Of a DNA stretch of 64,000 nt, positions 48,257-58,195 are shown piece after piece. This DNA is from Rusavskia elegans (Eukaryota; Ascomycota; Lecanoromycetes; Teloschistales; Teloschistaceae). Made by a program: the position numbers and the translations under genes. The DNA lies in assembly GCA_011316305.1 (NCBI GenBank), contig SAUG01000112.1, positions 62,001 to 126,000 on the forward strand, in the 5' to 3' direction. The notes under the pieces are model-generated. The model searched no databases and had not been told where the DNA came from. It worked only from the letters and a program-made list of their open reading frames with translations. How positions within the stretch are numbered: the first letter of the stretch is position 1; each line of letters opens with the position of its first letter.

Positions 48257-48848
48257 GTTCGATGCCCCGCAAGAGCAGGAACTTGGCTCTGACGTTGAAT
48301 CAATGAAGAAATATGAGGGGCGGGTGACCCGAAGAATCTGCATCGTGAACGGCGTTCAGCATGGAAGGAAGGCATTGAGTTTGCTCAGCACGCATCGTTA
48401 TGATATCACTTTATTCGTGACATGGGATAGGTCGATTCCAGGGAGAGGAAAGCCGGTCTAAACCAATAACACCCGTCAACAAGACGGCTGCATCTTCTTA
48501 TCGCGTTGGCTGAACCGAGCGTACCGTCCCTATCATGCCTGGTGTCTTGCCACTCGAGGTGCCGACGAATGTCACGAGTTGTGAAAGCTAAGCAAAAAAA
48601 AAAAAAAAAAAAAAAAACAACCTCCACCAACCCGCCCTTTCCTGGATTTCTGGAGTATCAGACTACTATCGATCATTCATCATCAAGCCGTGACCGACAA
48701 GCCCAGCATACAAAGTGAGTCATCCAAAAGACCAATATAAAAACATCTCTTCTCTACCAACCCCTCCCATACTCCCCAACCCCCAATCCAGAACTCGCAA
48801 AACCATCAACCACAAACCCCAACCTCAAAAACCCCCCCAAAACCAACC
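48257..48848. other. intergenic with a 24-nt A tract
   Basis: Contains the homopolymer of 24 A at 48594-48617. A GTGAGT donor-like site near 48716 and a CCAG site near 48791, followed by a C/A-rich leader, could be a 5' leader intron of the small frame at 48849. Confidence 0.45.
48594..48617 (+). repeat. homopolymeric A tract, 24 nt
   Basis: Uninterrupted run of A in the given sequence. Exact length may be affected by sequencing. It lies outside genes I can support. Confidence 0.9.
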
Positions 48849-49211
48849 ATGCTCTTCCCCCTCGGCCACAAACTCCCCCGATGGAAAACATCCCGCGCCT
48901 CCATAGCCGCAAAGGGAAAACCCACCTCACAAGCACAGAATAACACCAACCAAAACAACGACGAAGCAAGCCCGGACGCGGAAACAGAAAGGTATGTAAG
49001 GCTTTCTTTTGGAAGGGATGGTTCTAGTGACAGGGATTATACTGATAGTGAAAAAAGCGTCCAACAGCACAGTACCGACTCGGTGATTATTGAGGATTAT
49101 TTTAGTTGTGATAGCGAATACTTTGGCTGTGATGAGCGGGGTGGTAAGGATGTGGAGACGAAGCGGGAGGGAGAAGTAGAGACTGGGGTGGTGAAGGAGT
49201 ATGTGGCTTGA
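48849..49211 (+). CDS. possible small hydrophilic protein, 120 aa
   Basis: A frame from an ATG that follows a strongly C/A-rich leader, as at many starts in this window. The product is hydrophilic and acidic with no recognised domain: a basic first 25 residues, then Ser/Asp/Glu-rich sequence. There is no splice evidence or family resemblance. It may be a real short gene or chance. Confidence 0.35.
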   Translation: MLFPLGHKLPRWKTSRASIAAKGKPTSQAQNNTNQNNDEASPDAETERYVRLSFGRDGSSDRDYTDSEKSVQQHSTDSVIIEDYFSCDSEYFGCDERGGKDVETKREGEVETGVVKEYVA

Positions 49212-49528
49212 GAAAGTATGGTCATAGGAGCTAGGTCATTTTGGCGGTAGCCTTTGATGCATAGCGAGATAAGAAAGATTGTGAACCTGTTGAGCATGCG
49301 ATGCTGTAGACCGCGATGATATCCTATGGTCTACCTTTTTCTCTCTCGTATGACTCCTTCCGTGACTCTTATTGCAATGCGACATATACAACACGCCTTT
49401 TGTGTCCCAATCCCTTCAGTTGCCAAGTTGCATATTCGACAGCTCGGATAGCAGACCCAGGGCCCCTTCGCACCGATCTCTGTGTCTATTCCAACACAAA
49501 TCGCCATCCCTCTGGCCTGCCCACCCCC
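49212..49528. other. short intergenic region, nothing recognised
   Basis: About 320 bp between the doubtful small gene and the 3' end of the mS29 gene. No feature seen. Confidence 0.5.
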
Positions 49529-51059
49529 TTAAACCCTCATCCTCACCACCGCCCTCTCCAACTCCCCTACCACCCCTCCCCCACTGATCGCCCACTTCTC
49601 GCCCACAAATCCCTCACTCACCCTCTCCCTCACCATCCCGCTCTTGGCCCAATACTCCATCAGCCCCCTCGCCTCCTCCTTACTCAGCCCCTGCAATCTC
49701 TGCACCTGCACTCCCCCGCCCGTCTTCAACGTATTCAAAACGCACTCGTCATACCGCACGAACGGATTCCTTTCTTTCTTCGGGACAGATTGTCCTGCTC
49801 TAGTAACAATACTGCCTTCAAGTTCCGACAACGCAAGATCGAGTGATGGAACCTTAGGGGCGTTGGATTGGCTTGTAGCCGCCATGACGATGCCGCCGTT
49901 CGGTAATCTCTGTTGGCCGGAGAGGAATCTGAAATACCATTCTAGGATCATGAGTTCGTAGGGATGGATGGGTTTAAGATTGGGGGCTGTGTAGCCTGTT
50001 CCGGGTTGCATTGCGTGCGCTAGGCCGTCGAGGCCGAGGAAGACCTGGGGACGACCGGGGGATAGGAGGTCGGTGATTAGGAGGTTGAAAATTGGGTAGG
50101 CGATTTCGGGGTCGGAGGCGCCGAGGGAGGCCAGGCGGGCGAGGGAGATGTTGGGGGGGATGGGAATGGGGAGTTCCGAGGATGTTGGTTGGCTGAACTG
50201 GAGGGTTTCGAGGTGAGGGTTTGCGGTGGGGAGGTTGCTAAGGAGATTGGTGAGGTAGGCGGGTTGGATGTAGGAGGGTGGAGAGGATGAGGGGAGGGGC
50301 TGGTAGGGGGTGTGGCCTATGGTGATGTCTTGTGCTGCCCAGACACATGTTAAGTCAGTTGCTGGTATCAGAGAATTCGGTTGGTTCGATGACAGGAGCG
50401 ATGGGAGTAGTACCTTCAGGCAGGTTGATGACGGTCCAGCCCTTCAGAAATGCCATGGTCATAGCTTGCAACAACATCATACTCTTCCCACTCCCCTTCT
50501 CCCCAACTAAGACCCTTCTCACGGTCTTTCTCGACCGCCCCTCTTCACTCATGTCCGCAATCAGCTTCCCCATATCCACCGTCTCTCTCCGCATTAGAGT
50601 CCCAGGGCTCTGAAACAATCCCCAGCTTTGCGTGGTCTTAAACGCCTCAACAGCCCTCAATTGATCCACTATTGGTCCCGGTAAACGTAAGACCTGACCC
50701 TCCATCCTTCGATCATACATGTTCTCCACGTCGATATTCTGCATGCCCTGGACTTCAAGCGCGTTGACATTGCTAAGGACGATCCGCTTTCGCAGAGCTT
50801 TTCGTTCTCCGGGCGCAGGACGGCGAGCACGATTCTCGAGCTGCTTTTTGCCTTTCTTGATGACAAGGGACTTTGTGCCTTTCCTTGGGGTGACTTTGAC
50901 ACCACTTGATTTCTTAGGGGGAAGAGGAAGCTGGAAGGAGGTAGTTGTGCTGAAGGCCAGGGTGGGAAGGTATATGGGAAGTCGAGGTTGGATGGAGCCA
51001 TGACGGAACGGTTGCGGCAAGGTCTTTGAGAAACATTGCCAGCAGACTGAGGAGGGCAT
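49529..51059 (-). CDS. RSM23: mitoribosomal small-subunit protein mS29 (Rsm23/DAP3)
   Basis: GTP-binding protein of the mitochondrial small ribosomal subunit, homologue of DAP3. Exons 50414-51059 and 49529-50334, with a 79-nt intron, give 483 aa. The N-terminus is a Ser/Arg/Pro-rich presequence. The P-loop GEKGSGKS lies at residues 186-193, after a conserved LRLPGPIVDQL segment. The junction restores VINLPEAQDITIGHTPYQPLP, the typical DAP3 stretch. FLGLDGLAHAM and the later HPYELMILEWY block also fit. It is divergent from RRS1, with 165 bp between starts. Confidence 0.92.
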
Positions 51060-51224
51060 GTTACCACAGGTCTATCGAAACGAAGGAACACCGACTGTCG
51101 ACTGATATTGTCAATGTCGGAAAATTCGCTTGAGGCGGCTGCTGCGCTTAGAATTTTCCGTCATCGCAACATCGGATGGATTTTCGGGCTGCTCCCACGA
51201 TAAATCTCTCAGACAGCAACAAAC
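51060..51224. promoter_or_regulatory. compact divergent promoter of mS29 and RRS1
   Basis: Only 165 bp separate the start codons of a mitoribosomal and a cytosolic ribosome-assembly gene. Both promoters must overlap here, which would suit coordinated expression. No specific element is identified. Confidence 0.6.
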
Positions 51225-51913
51225 ATGGCCGAATCTCTTGACGCTCTCGAAGCTTCTCTTCCCGTCAATCCCAATGGTCAACCTGCAGATCCAAATTCTA
51301 CCAAATCGTACGTTTACCAAATCGATCCGTAGCTCTTACTGACCTCCCCAGCTCTGTCATCGTCTCAAAACCAATCCCCTACACATTCGACTTAGGCAAC
51401 CTTCTCGTGAATGATGCGAATCCTCTTCCTCCAAACCCATCACAAGCTCATCTCACCACCGCTGCCCGCGACTGCGCTCAAGCCCTCATAAACCAGCTCC
51501 TCACCACATGCTCCATCACTTCCTCGTCCGATGGCGTTCTCATGACGCTACCCCCACCCACCACCCCACTACCCCGCGAAAAGCCTCTTCCCGCGAAAAA
51601 GGAGCAAACTAAATGGGAGAAGTTCGCCGCGAAGAAAGGGATCAAGGATAAGAAGAAAGAGGGGAAGCGGGTCTTTGACGAGGAGACTCAGGAATGGGTG
51701 CCGAAGTGGGGCTACAAGGGAAGGAATAAGGATGGGGAGGGTGACTGGATTGTGGAGGTTGATGAGAAGAAGGAAAGGAAAGAAGGGAAGGGGAATGAGA
51801 TTGGAGTTGGAGGGGAGGGGAGGCGGGAACGGAAAGAGAAGGTCAGGAGGAACGAGAGGAGCCAGAGAGCTAACGAGAGGAGAACGAGGAAAAACGATGG
51901 TGGTGGCGGTTGA
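51225..51913 (+). CDS. RRS1: Rrs1, 60S ribosome assembly factor
   Basis: Nucleolar protein needed for maturation of the large ribosomal subunit, partner of Rpf2 in loading the 5S RNP. Exons 51225-51307 and 51352-51913 flank a 44-nt intron (GTACGT donor, CCCCAG acceptor) with a CTGAC branch site, giving 214 aa. Family features: IPYTFDLGNLL near the start, a Pro-rich segment (LPPPTTPLPREKPLP), then KKEQTKWEKFAAKKGIK, EETQEWVPKWGYKG, and a highly basic Lys/Arg tail. Length matches the fungal family. Confidence 0.95.
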
Positions 51914-52630
51914 TGCTCAAAGAAAGGACCTCTTGAGGAATAAGTGACGAGAATGCAGACGGATTTGTTGTAGCAGGGAACGGGTGTAATATTTGCGTGA
52001 GAACAGCATTGACAAATCTTCCCAATCCATACATTCGTCCATCTCATCTGGGGTTTCCTAAGCTACACCTATCGTACACCTTCATGACCCTACGCTAATA
52101 GGCCAGCCCAATCATATCAGATTCCAATAAGAATATTGCCTTCCCCAATGCAAATGCAAAGCGCTCATTCCAACAGTCTCGTCCAGTTGACGAACAAAAT
52201 GAACCAAAGACCGAGCCCAAGATGGGCAATTGGAGCGCGGCGAAATTAAGATCCTCTTTGCCAATTGGGTGCGGCGACGAAACTCGATTCCAGAATGGAA
52301 GAAGAGGGACCCAAACCCTACGAGGGAAGGCTGATGGTACGAGCTCTGTGCTGATGTATACAACTCCAAGATGGCCGATAAAATCTTTGCAATTCGGAGA
52401 GGTCCGGAGCTAAGCTGCGCTTCGAGCGATTCCCGTCGACATGGGCGCGGTAGACATTAGTTGAAGGATCATCACCACGACCTATTTCGTGGACCTCGTT
52501 GAATGACTTGGGTGCACACCCAACGATAGCAAGCGGGAAATATGGATTTGGAGATCCCAGGTGAGGATCAGAGAACGCAGAAGGACGGCCTTTTGCCGCT
52601 GCTCCCGAATGAAGATTCTTCCTAAGAATG
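51914..52630. other. convergent 3' region of RRS1 and the RhoGAP gene
   Basis: About 700 bp without a supportable gene. A possible extra RhoGAP exon (52568-52621) would need a 36-nt intron, shorter than any other found here, so I left it out. Confidence 0.5.
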
Positions 52631-54827
52631 TCAAGCACCGGTAGACGACGTACTGACCTGGTTCCGCGTAGGCTGCTCCCAGGCCATTGGCCCCAGAGGC
52701 AATATCGGCTGCAATTCAGGTAGCTGAGACTCGCTTCTTGTGTGACTTGCAGCTCTGCTGTCGTATTCGGACTGCTCGGTACTAGGTCGTGCAATATACA
52801 CAGAGGGTGGTGGCTGGTTCTTATCACGTCCTCGACCAAGAATACTAGGTTTGCTGCTACTGCTAGATGACTGGGGCGTATTTTCTTCTTGCACCACAGT
52901 GCTGCTGCTATCGTCGTCGAACTTCTGCAAAGGATAGTCGTCGGGATCGACGCCATCAATGACGCGGTATTCCTGTTCGAGATATTCTTTCTCAGTGAAG
53001 CATCCTTGCCAGCAACTTCGCCACTCGCAGACAAGAAACTGAAAGCAGTACGAATCTATGCCAATGCAAGGCTGAAAGCAGATGCAAAGATTGCTGTAGC
53101 TCATCTTGTTCTTGGCGTGGTGGGCATGAAGAAGGCTGAGATGACAAGTGATCGCGAAGAGGAGGTAGTAATTCCATGGAGGCAAGTTGGAGAGCTCATC
53201 TTTGAGCATTTGCGGCACGGTAGTTGCGTTTGGGTGAGCCGCAGCAACTCTGGCCTGGGTAGCTTTGGGCAAGATTTCAGAAGGAAGGTCACGGAGCCAG
53301 GCTTTGAATAAGGAGCCAATGATATTGATGTCGTATAAATCGGTCTCTTTGAAAAGATCGATATCAAGTTCTAATATGACGTTAGCAAACACTTAATTCT
53401 GGATGACTTTCTAGGCATCCTACCTCGGTCAAATCGCTCCTGATAATACTTGATCTTCGTGCCACTGCCAGGAACTCGATAAAGACCTTCCTCTTCGCAC
53501 CCACGAAAATTGAGGTAACTGCGCAAGATTAGACCAATCGCTAGCGTCACCAGATTGGAATTGCTTACTCGATACATCTCCAGGGAAGCGCCGGCATCCA
53601 GAATTCTGTTTTATCTCTCGAGTCTTCAAGCCTCCTCGCAATCCGCGTTCGTCGTGTCTGTGGGACCAATGGTAGGTTAATGACTGTATGCTGGTAATGC
53701 GCATCACCGGCTTCTTCCCTTGCATTGCTACTACCGCTTCGACCCATCTTATTGAAGATGCCCTTGCCCGCTTTGTTGATGCCATCCGCTGCTTTGGATG
53801 AGGTGCCCCTGATGTTTGCGAACAATTTGGAGCCAACACCGTCACGAAATATGGTGGATGACGAAGGCGCAAGGCCCCGCTGGCCTCCAGCAGGCTGACC
53901 ACGCAGATTTTGGCCGGCGCTTGGCTTATGCGTAGGCTGACGATCAGCAGACTTATTGCGGCTTGCCGATCCCATAAGATCGCGAAAGGAACGGTTGCTG
54001 TCCATGTCCAGAGGGGCTGTCTTCAGACCTCGGTTTTCCTGACTCCCGTCAAGTTGCCCTACATCTTCCGGCAACGATGTCTGGATGGGAGTGGTGGGTT
54101 TTGATCTCCTACCTCCCACGGTGTCGTCTGTCCGTATCGAACGTGTGCGACTAAGAAGATGTGCAAAGCGAGGCTTTTGCTTCCTCGAATCAAGTGTACC
54201 GGACGAATTAGTTACAATAGCTGTATCTGACAAGATAGAAGGCCCGGAAGGGCGCCGGGCATTGCCAATGCCGTCAGGCTCGGCTTGCCCTACATAGTCA
54301 GCATGTGAAAATCAGAAACACACGTTTCATGACTCACCACCGGGTATATCCAAAGAGCTTGAATTTAGTGTTGAGAGGCTAAGATCCGGCGTAGATCCTG
54401 GGCTTTTATGAAGAGAGTATAGAGTTGTCTCACCGGAGTCCGTGTCGTGCCGTGGTATGTCTTCTGAAACTTGTCTGATTGTAGGTTCAAGATTATCTAA
54501 TTTGTTTGAGGACTTTGCTGCTCTGAGATTTGCAAAGAGTGACCTAGAATGGTCTCGCCCATGCCTTGGACCATTCTTCGGTGCGGACGGGATAGGAGGA
54601 AGCGATGTCAAGGCATACGCTCCTGATTCCGAGTACCCATCAAGTTCTTTTGAGTCGTCGCTGGTGCCACTGGCTTGTCTCTGCGACCCGTCTTCCGTGG
54701 CATTCGCCTGTTGGCCTCGGCTCGGTGACGCCTTGCGGCTTCCTGAATCAGACGGTGAGGTTATAGCGCTACTAATTGACGATGCTGTCTGAGGTATCGG
54801 CAATGAAAGCGACTTCGACTTCGCCAT
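52631..54827 (-). CDS. RhoGAP-domain protein
   Basis: Predicted GTPase-activating protein for Rho/Cdc42-type GTPases. Exons 54338-54827, 53569-54289, 53424-53518 and 52631-53370, with introns of 48, 50 and 53 nt, give 681 aa. The first 390 residues are Ser/Pro-rich and probably disordered, with no PX or PH domain visible. The RhoGAP domain (about 395-570) has the arginine finger in EEEGLYRVPGSG, then INIIGSLFKAWLRDLP and the LPPWNYYLLFAITCHL and KNKMSYSNLCICFQP helices; next comes WRSCWQGCFTEKEYLE. The tail is Ser-rich. At the second junction the split codon reads Asp where Glu is more usual, which is acceptable. Regulation and partner GTPase are unknown. Confidence 0.88.
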
Positions 54828-56146
54828 CTCCGTCTTTCAAGGCCGTTACGTGGCCTTCAACAGCGCCTGGCGACTTTTAGAGCCCACTCGTAGCAGGGCA
54901 GCCTCCAGTGGGGTTTTTTTGTGGGCAGCCGGTCAGCTGGGGCCACCTTCCACGGAGCTGCAAAGGAGAAGAAGCGTCGTCCCTTCAAGTACTTGGAAGA
55001 GCTGTTGGATCGAAGTCTTAATTGTACAAGGCCGCTTGCTCCCTGATCTGCTGTTTGCAAGAGGTCGCGGCCAGTCGGAGATCGAAACTAGGGAGATCCG
55101 TTATTGTGGCCGTACAGCTTGATTTTGGTTTCCACCTCTTTTGTATCGAGTTGTTGTGTCAATGGAAGATGCAGTTGGAAGGTGTTTGGAGTAGCATTGC
55201 CGTGCGGGAGGAAGGGAAGTCGTTATATGATGAGGAATCTATCGCAAAAAGCCCATTGTCAGCAATGCTCGAGTAAGCATGAGCTCTGCTACGATGTCTT
55301 GTCGTCTTAGCTGATCGGCAAGCTGCGTCTGGGCTGCAACAATCCGGAAGGTTTACCACAGCCAAAGCATCAAAATCAAAGGATGGGGCCAGGGATGATA
55401 GAGCTTACCTCCAGGCTGAAATTGAAGCTGTTGAAGAGCTGTTCTCCAGAAAGATGTCGGAGTAAGCCAGAAGGTGCGACTGTCAAGAGCTACGCCGACT
55501 TCGTATGGTACTGTGCACGGTTTGAATGCCTTTGATGTTCTTCTCAGCTGCTTGTGATGCGAGAATTGAGGATTAATTAGACGTCCAGCGTCGGTAGCTT
55601 CCTTTGTTCGGTTCGGGCGGGTTGCGGCACGTTGGATGTGAGAGGGCACAAAGAGCGGCTCGACTCTCCAGAATTAAGCTGTGACTCGTGTAGCTGAGAG
55701 GATCGAACCTGAGGTACAATGGTCACGTTGGATTAGTCTGGGTTGCTCCCACGGGGCTCGACAGCGCTTCCGAGCTGCAACAATGATTGTGTGCAGATTG
55801 CAAAGAATGGAATGCAGTCTCCTGGAACATCCATGACGCACTAATGCAGAACATTACCGGGACGTATGATACAGGAGTGATACAGGCACCCGCTTTGTTC
55901 CACACTGCTGGCTGTTTCATCAAGCGATCAGCCTGTCAGGGACACGGAATGGTGCGGCTGATCATCGGAGACTCACTTCACCCCCGCATTCATACCCTGG
56001 TCCGGATGTTTCTTACCGTTACGCCTACGGCTCCGACACCTTCCATTACTCACTCATGCGTCCTTCAACTGATGCTAAAGCTTTGATGATTCACTCCCAA
56101 CTTGCAGCTGCGACCTTGTTTGATCCTTGTATTTCCCTGGGCCGAC
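54828..56146. other. divergent intergenic region, nothing recognised
   Basis: About 1.3 kb between the RhoGAP and Bet2 starts. Overlapping short frames only. A few short palindromes, none distinctive. Confidence 0.5.
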
Positions 56147-57270
56147 ATGTCTCTGGTGTCTGGACCCGGCAGAGCACACGTGGCAGGTGGTAACCTTCCC
56201 AACGAGCTTCAGCTTATGGTTGAAAAACACGTAAAGTATATACAGAGTCTGGATAAGGTGAGTATTCCTCATCCACAATGAGACATGCAATGCTCATGAC
56301 TAACAGCGGAAAGATGAGCTCGAATACTGGCTGACCGAACATCTTCGCCTCAATGGCGTCTACTGGGGGTTAACAGCTCTACATCTTCTGGGACATCCGG
56401 ATGCCCTTCCCCGAGACGAGACCGTCGAGTTTGTCCTGTCTTGTCAGCATGACAACGGAGGCTTCGGACCAGCTCCTGGCCATGATGCACACATGCTGTA
56501 CACTGTTAGTGCAGTCCAGATTCTTGTCACAGTCGACGCCTTGGATGAGCTAGAAAAACGAGGAAAGACTGGCCGAGAGGGTGTGGGCAGATGTATGCAA
56601 GGCTCATCTCAGAAGCTAAAAGCTCATTTCTGACTCTTTCTGCCAAGATATCGCCCAATTGCAGAACGGAGACGACGGATCTTTTGCTGGTGACGAATGG
56701 GGGGAAACCGACACTCGCTTCCTCTTTGGGGCCTTGAACGCTCTGTCTCTATTGCGACTGCTCACTTACATCGACGTAACCAAGGCGGTGTCATATGTCC
56801 ATGCCTGTGCAAATTTCGACGGCGGCTACGGCGTGAGCCCTGGTGCTGAGTCTCACGCAGGGCAGATCTTCGTATGCGTAGGAGCTTTGGCCATTGCAAA
56901 TCGATTGGATATCGTGGACAAAGATCGACTGGGAAGCTGGTTAAGTGAGCGACAACTTGACAATGGCGGCTTGAACGGAAGACCGGAAAAGCTCGAGGAT
57001 GTTTGCTACAGCTGGTGGGTGATGAGCAGCCTTGCGATGATTGGCAAGCTTGATTGGATTGATAAGGACAAGTTGGCGAACTTCATCCTACGATGCCAGG
57101 TAGGCTTGACAACTACCTCTGCGTTCTATCCTGACCAGTCCCAGGACCCGGAGCTAGGAGGCATCGCCGATAGACCAGGCGATACAGTAGATGTATTCCA
57201 CACAGTCTTTGGCATTGCTGGGCTAAGCTTGATCGGCTATCCACGTCTCAAGCCGGTTGATCCAATATAG
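56147..57270 (+). CDS. BET2: Rab geranylgeranyltransferase beta subunit (Bet2)
   Basis: Catalytic beta subunit of type II geranylgeranyltransferase, which prenylates Rab GTPases needed for vesicle traffic. Exons 56147-56257, 56307-56592, 56648-57099 and 57145-57270, with introns of 49, 55 and 45 nt, give 324 aa, matching yeast Bet2 in length. The beta-beta toroid repeats appear as [32 protein letters not shown] and [13 protein letters not shown]. Zinc ligands are in EDVCYSWW (Asp and Cys) and the late VFHTVFG (His). The last intron is in frame and has no stop; its removal restores FILRCQDPELGG, as in the family. Confidence 0.94.
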
Positions 57271-58195
57271 TAGGTCCACCTCCCGTGCGATCTCCACTAC
57301 TTGCTGATGTGCCTTGCTCATAGCTGCATGCCACTAGACGTTGTGAACAGGGCTCTAGGTAGGTAAGAAAGTGAAAAAACCGAAGCTTCTTTCTCGCCGC
57401 GTCCACAAGTCATCTTGTCCAAAGGTGATTGTCTCCAACGTCTCTTGCCATCTAATAACCCGCTTAGCCGCAAAAACAGTTGCATTTGGGATACAAGGCA
57501 GGAGTAGAGAAAGTATCCTGCTGCAACACTGAAGCCCACAATTAGGACTTCGACTCCTTGGTGGGCTCATTATGGCAGGGTACAGTCGCAGTGCTCTCAT
57601 GTTGTTTCAGATCTATTGATGTTGCTCTTACCGAGTAGCATCTGTCATGGATTGATGCGTGGTGACAACATTGTAGTATCATCTGCGCAGCCAATGCTAT
57701 TGATCCCAATCATTTCGTCTGCTGGCGTCCTCGTTCAGCCTAAGCCCCTTCACTGGAAGGCAAGAAGGGGTTGTAAGTTGACTAACTAACACATCAGCCG
57801 TTTAATAATACATTAGCAATCGATGAGACGGAATCCTATGTCGAGGTACCGATCGTTGTTGGCCTCTCGTGGTGTTGTGTTTTCTTAATCGGTAGGCTGA
57901 ATGAGAAGGTTGTTTAGCAGACCAGGGGATACGGGTCGTGCCTCCCCTTCAAATCGCCCTGGATGTGCTTTCTGATGTGGGTTTAAATATCCGCTTGCTC
58001 ATTCCTGCTGATCTCGTTCCATTCCAAGATTACCCTCGACATCCATTTCGGAAAGAAAGACTTACCCAACTCGCTCCTTGTTCATGATCTGGGGAAGAGC
58101 GTTGATATTGGCTGGGCCTCAGAAAGAAGCAATTCCGTCTGCTTCGTCATTGCTTCCCCGTGGCTACAGTTTTGCTTGCATAGTCAACTGCTACC
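57271..58195. other. intergenic, nothing recognised
   Basis: About 0.9 kb between Bet2 and the zinc-finger gene. The last 250 bases are a C/T-rich probable promoter and leader. No other feature seen. Confidence 0.5.

Noticed and set aside
52568..52657. Extra last exon for the RhoGAP gene using GTCAGT and CTTAG
   Set aside because: The implied intron would be 36 nt, shorter than any other here, and the extra ending brings no known motif.
55690..55735. tRNA-like T-arm GGTTCGATCC on the minus strand
   Set aside because: The stem does not pair and no acceptor, D or anticodon arm can be built around it.
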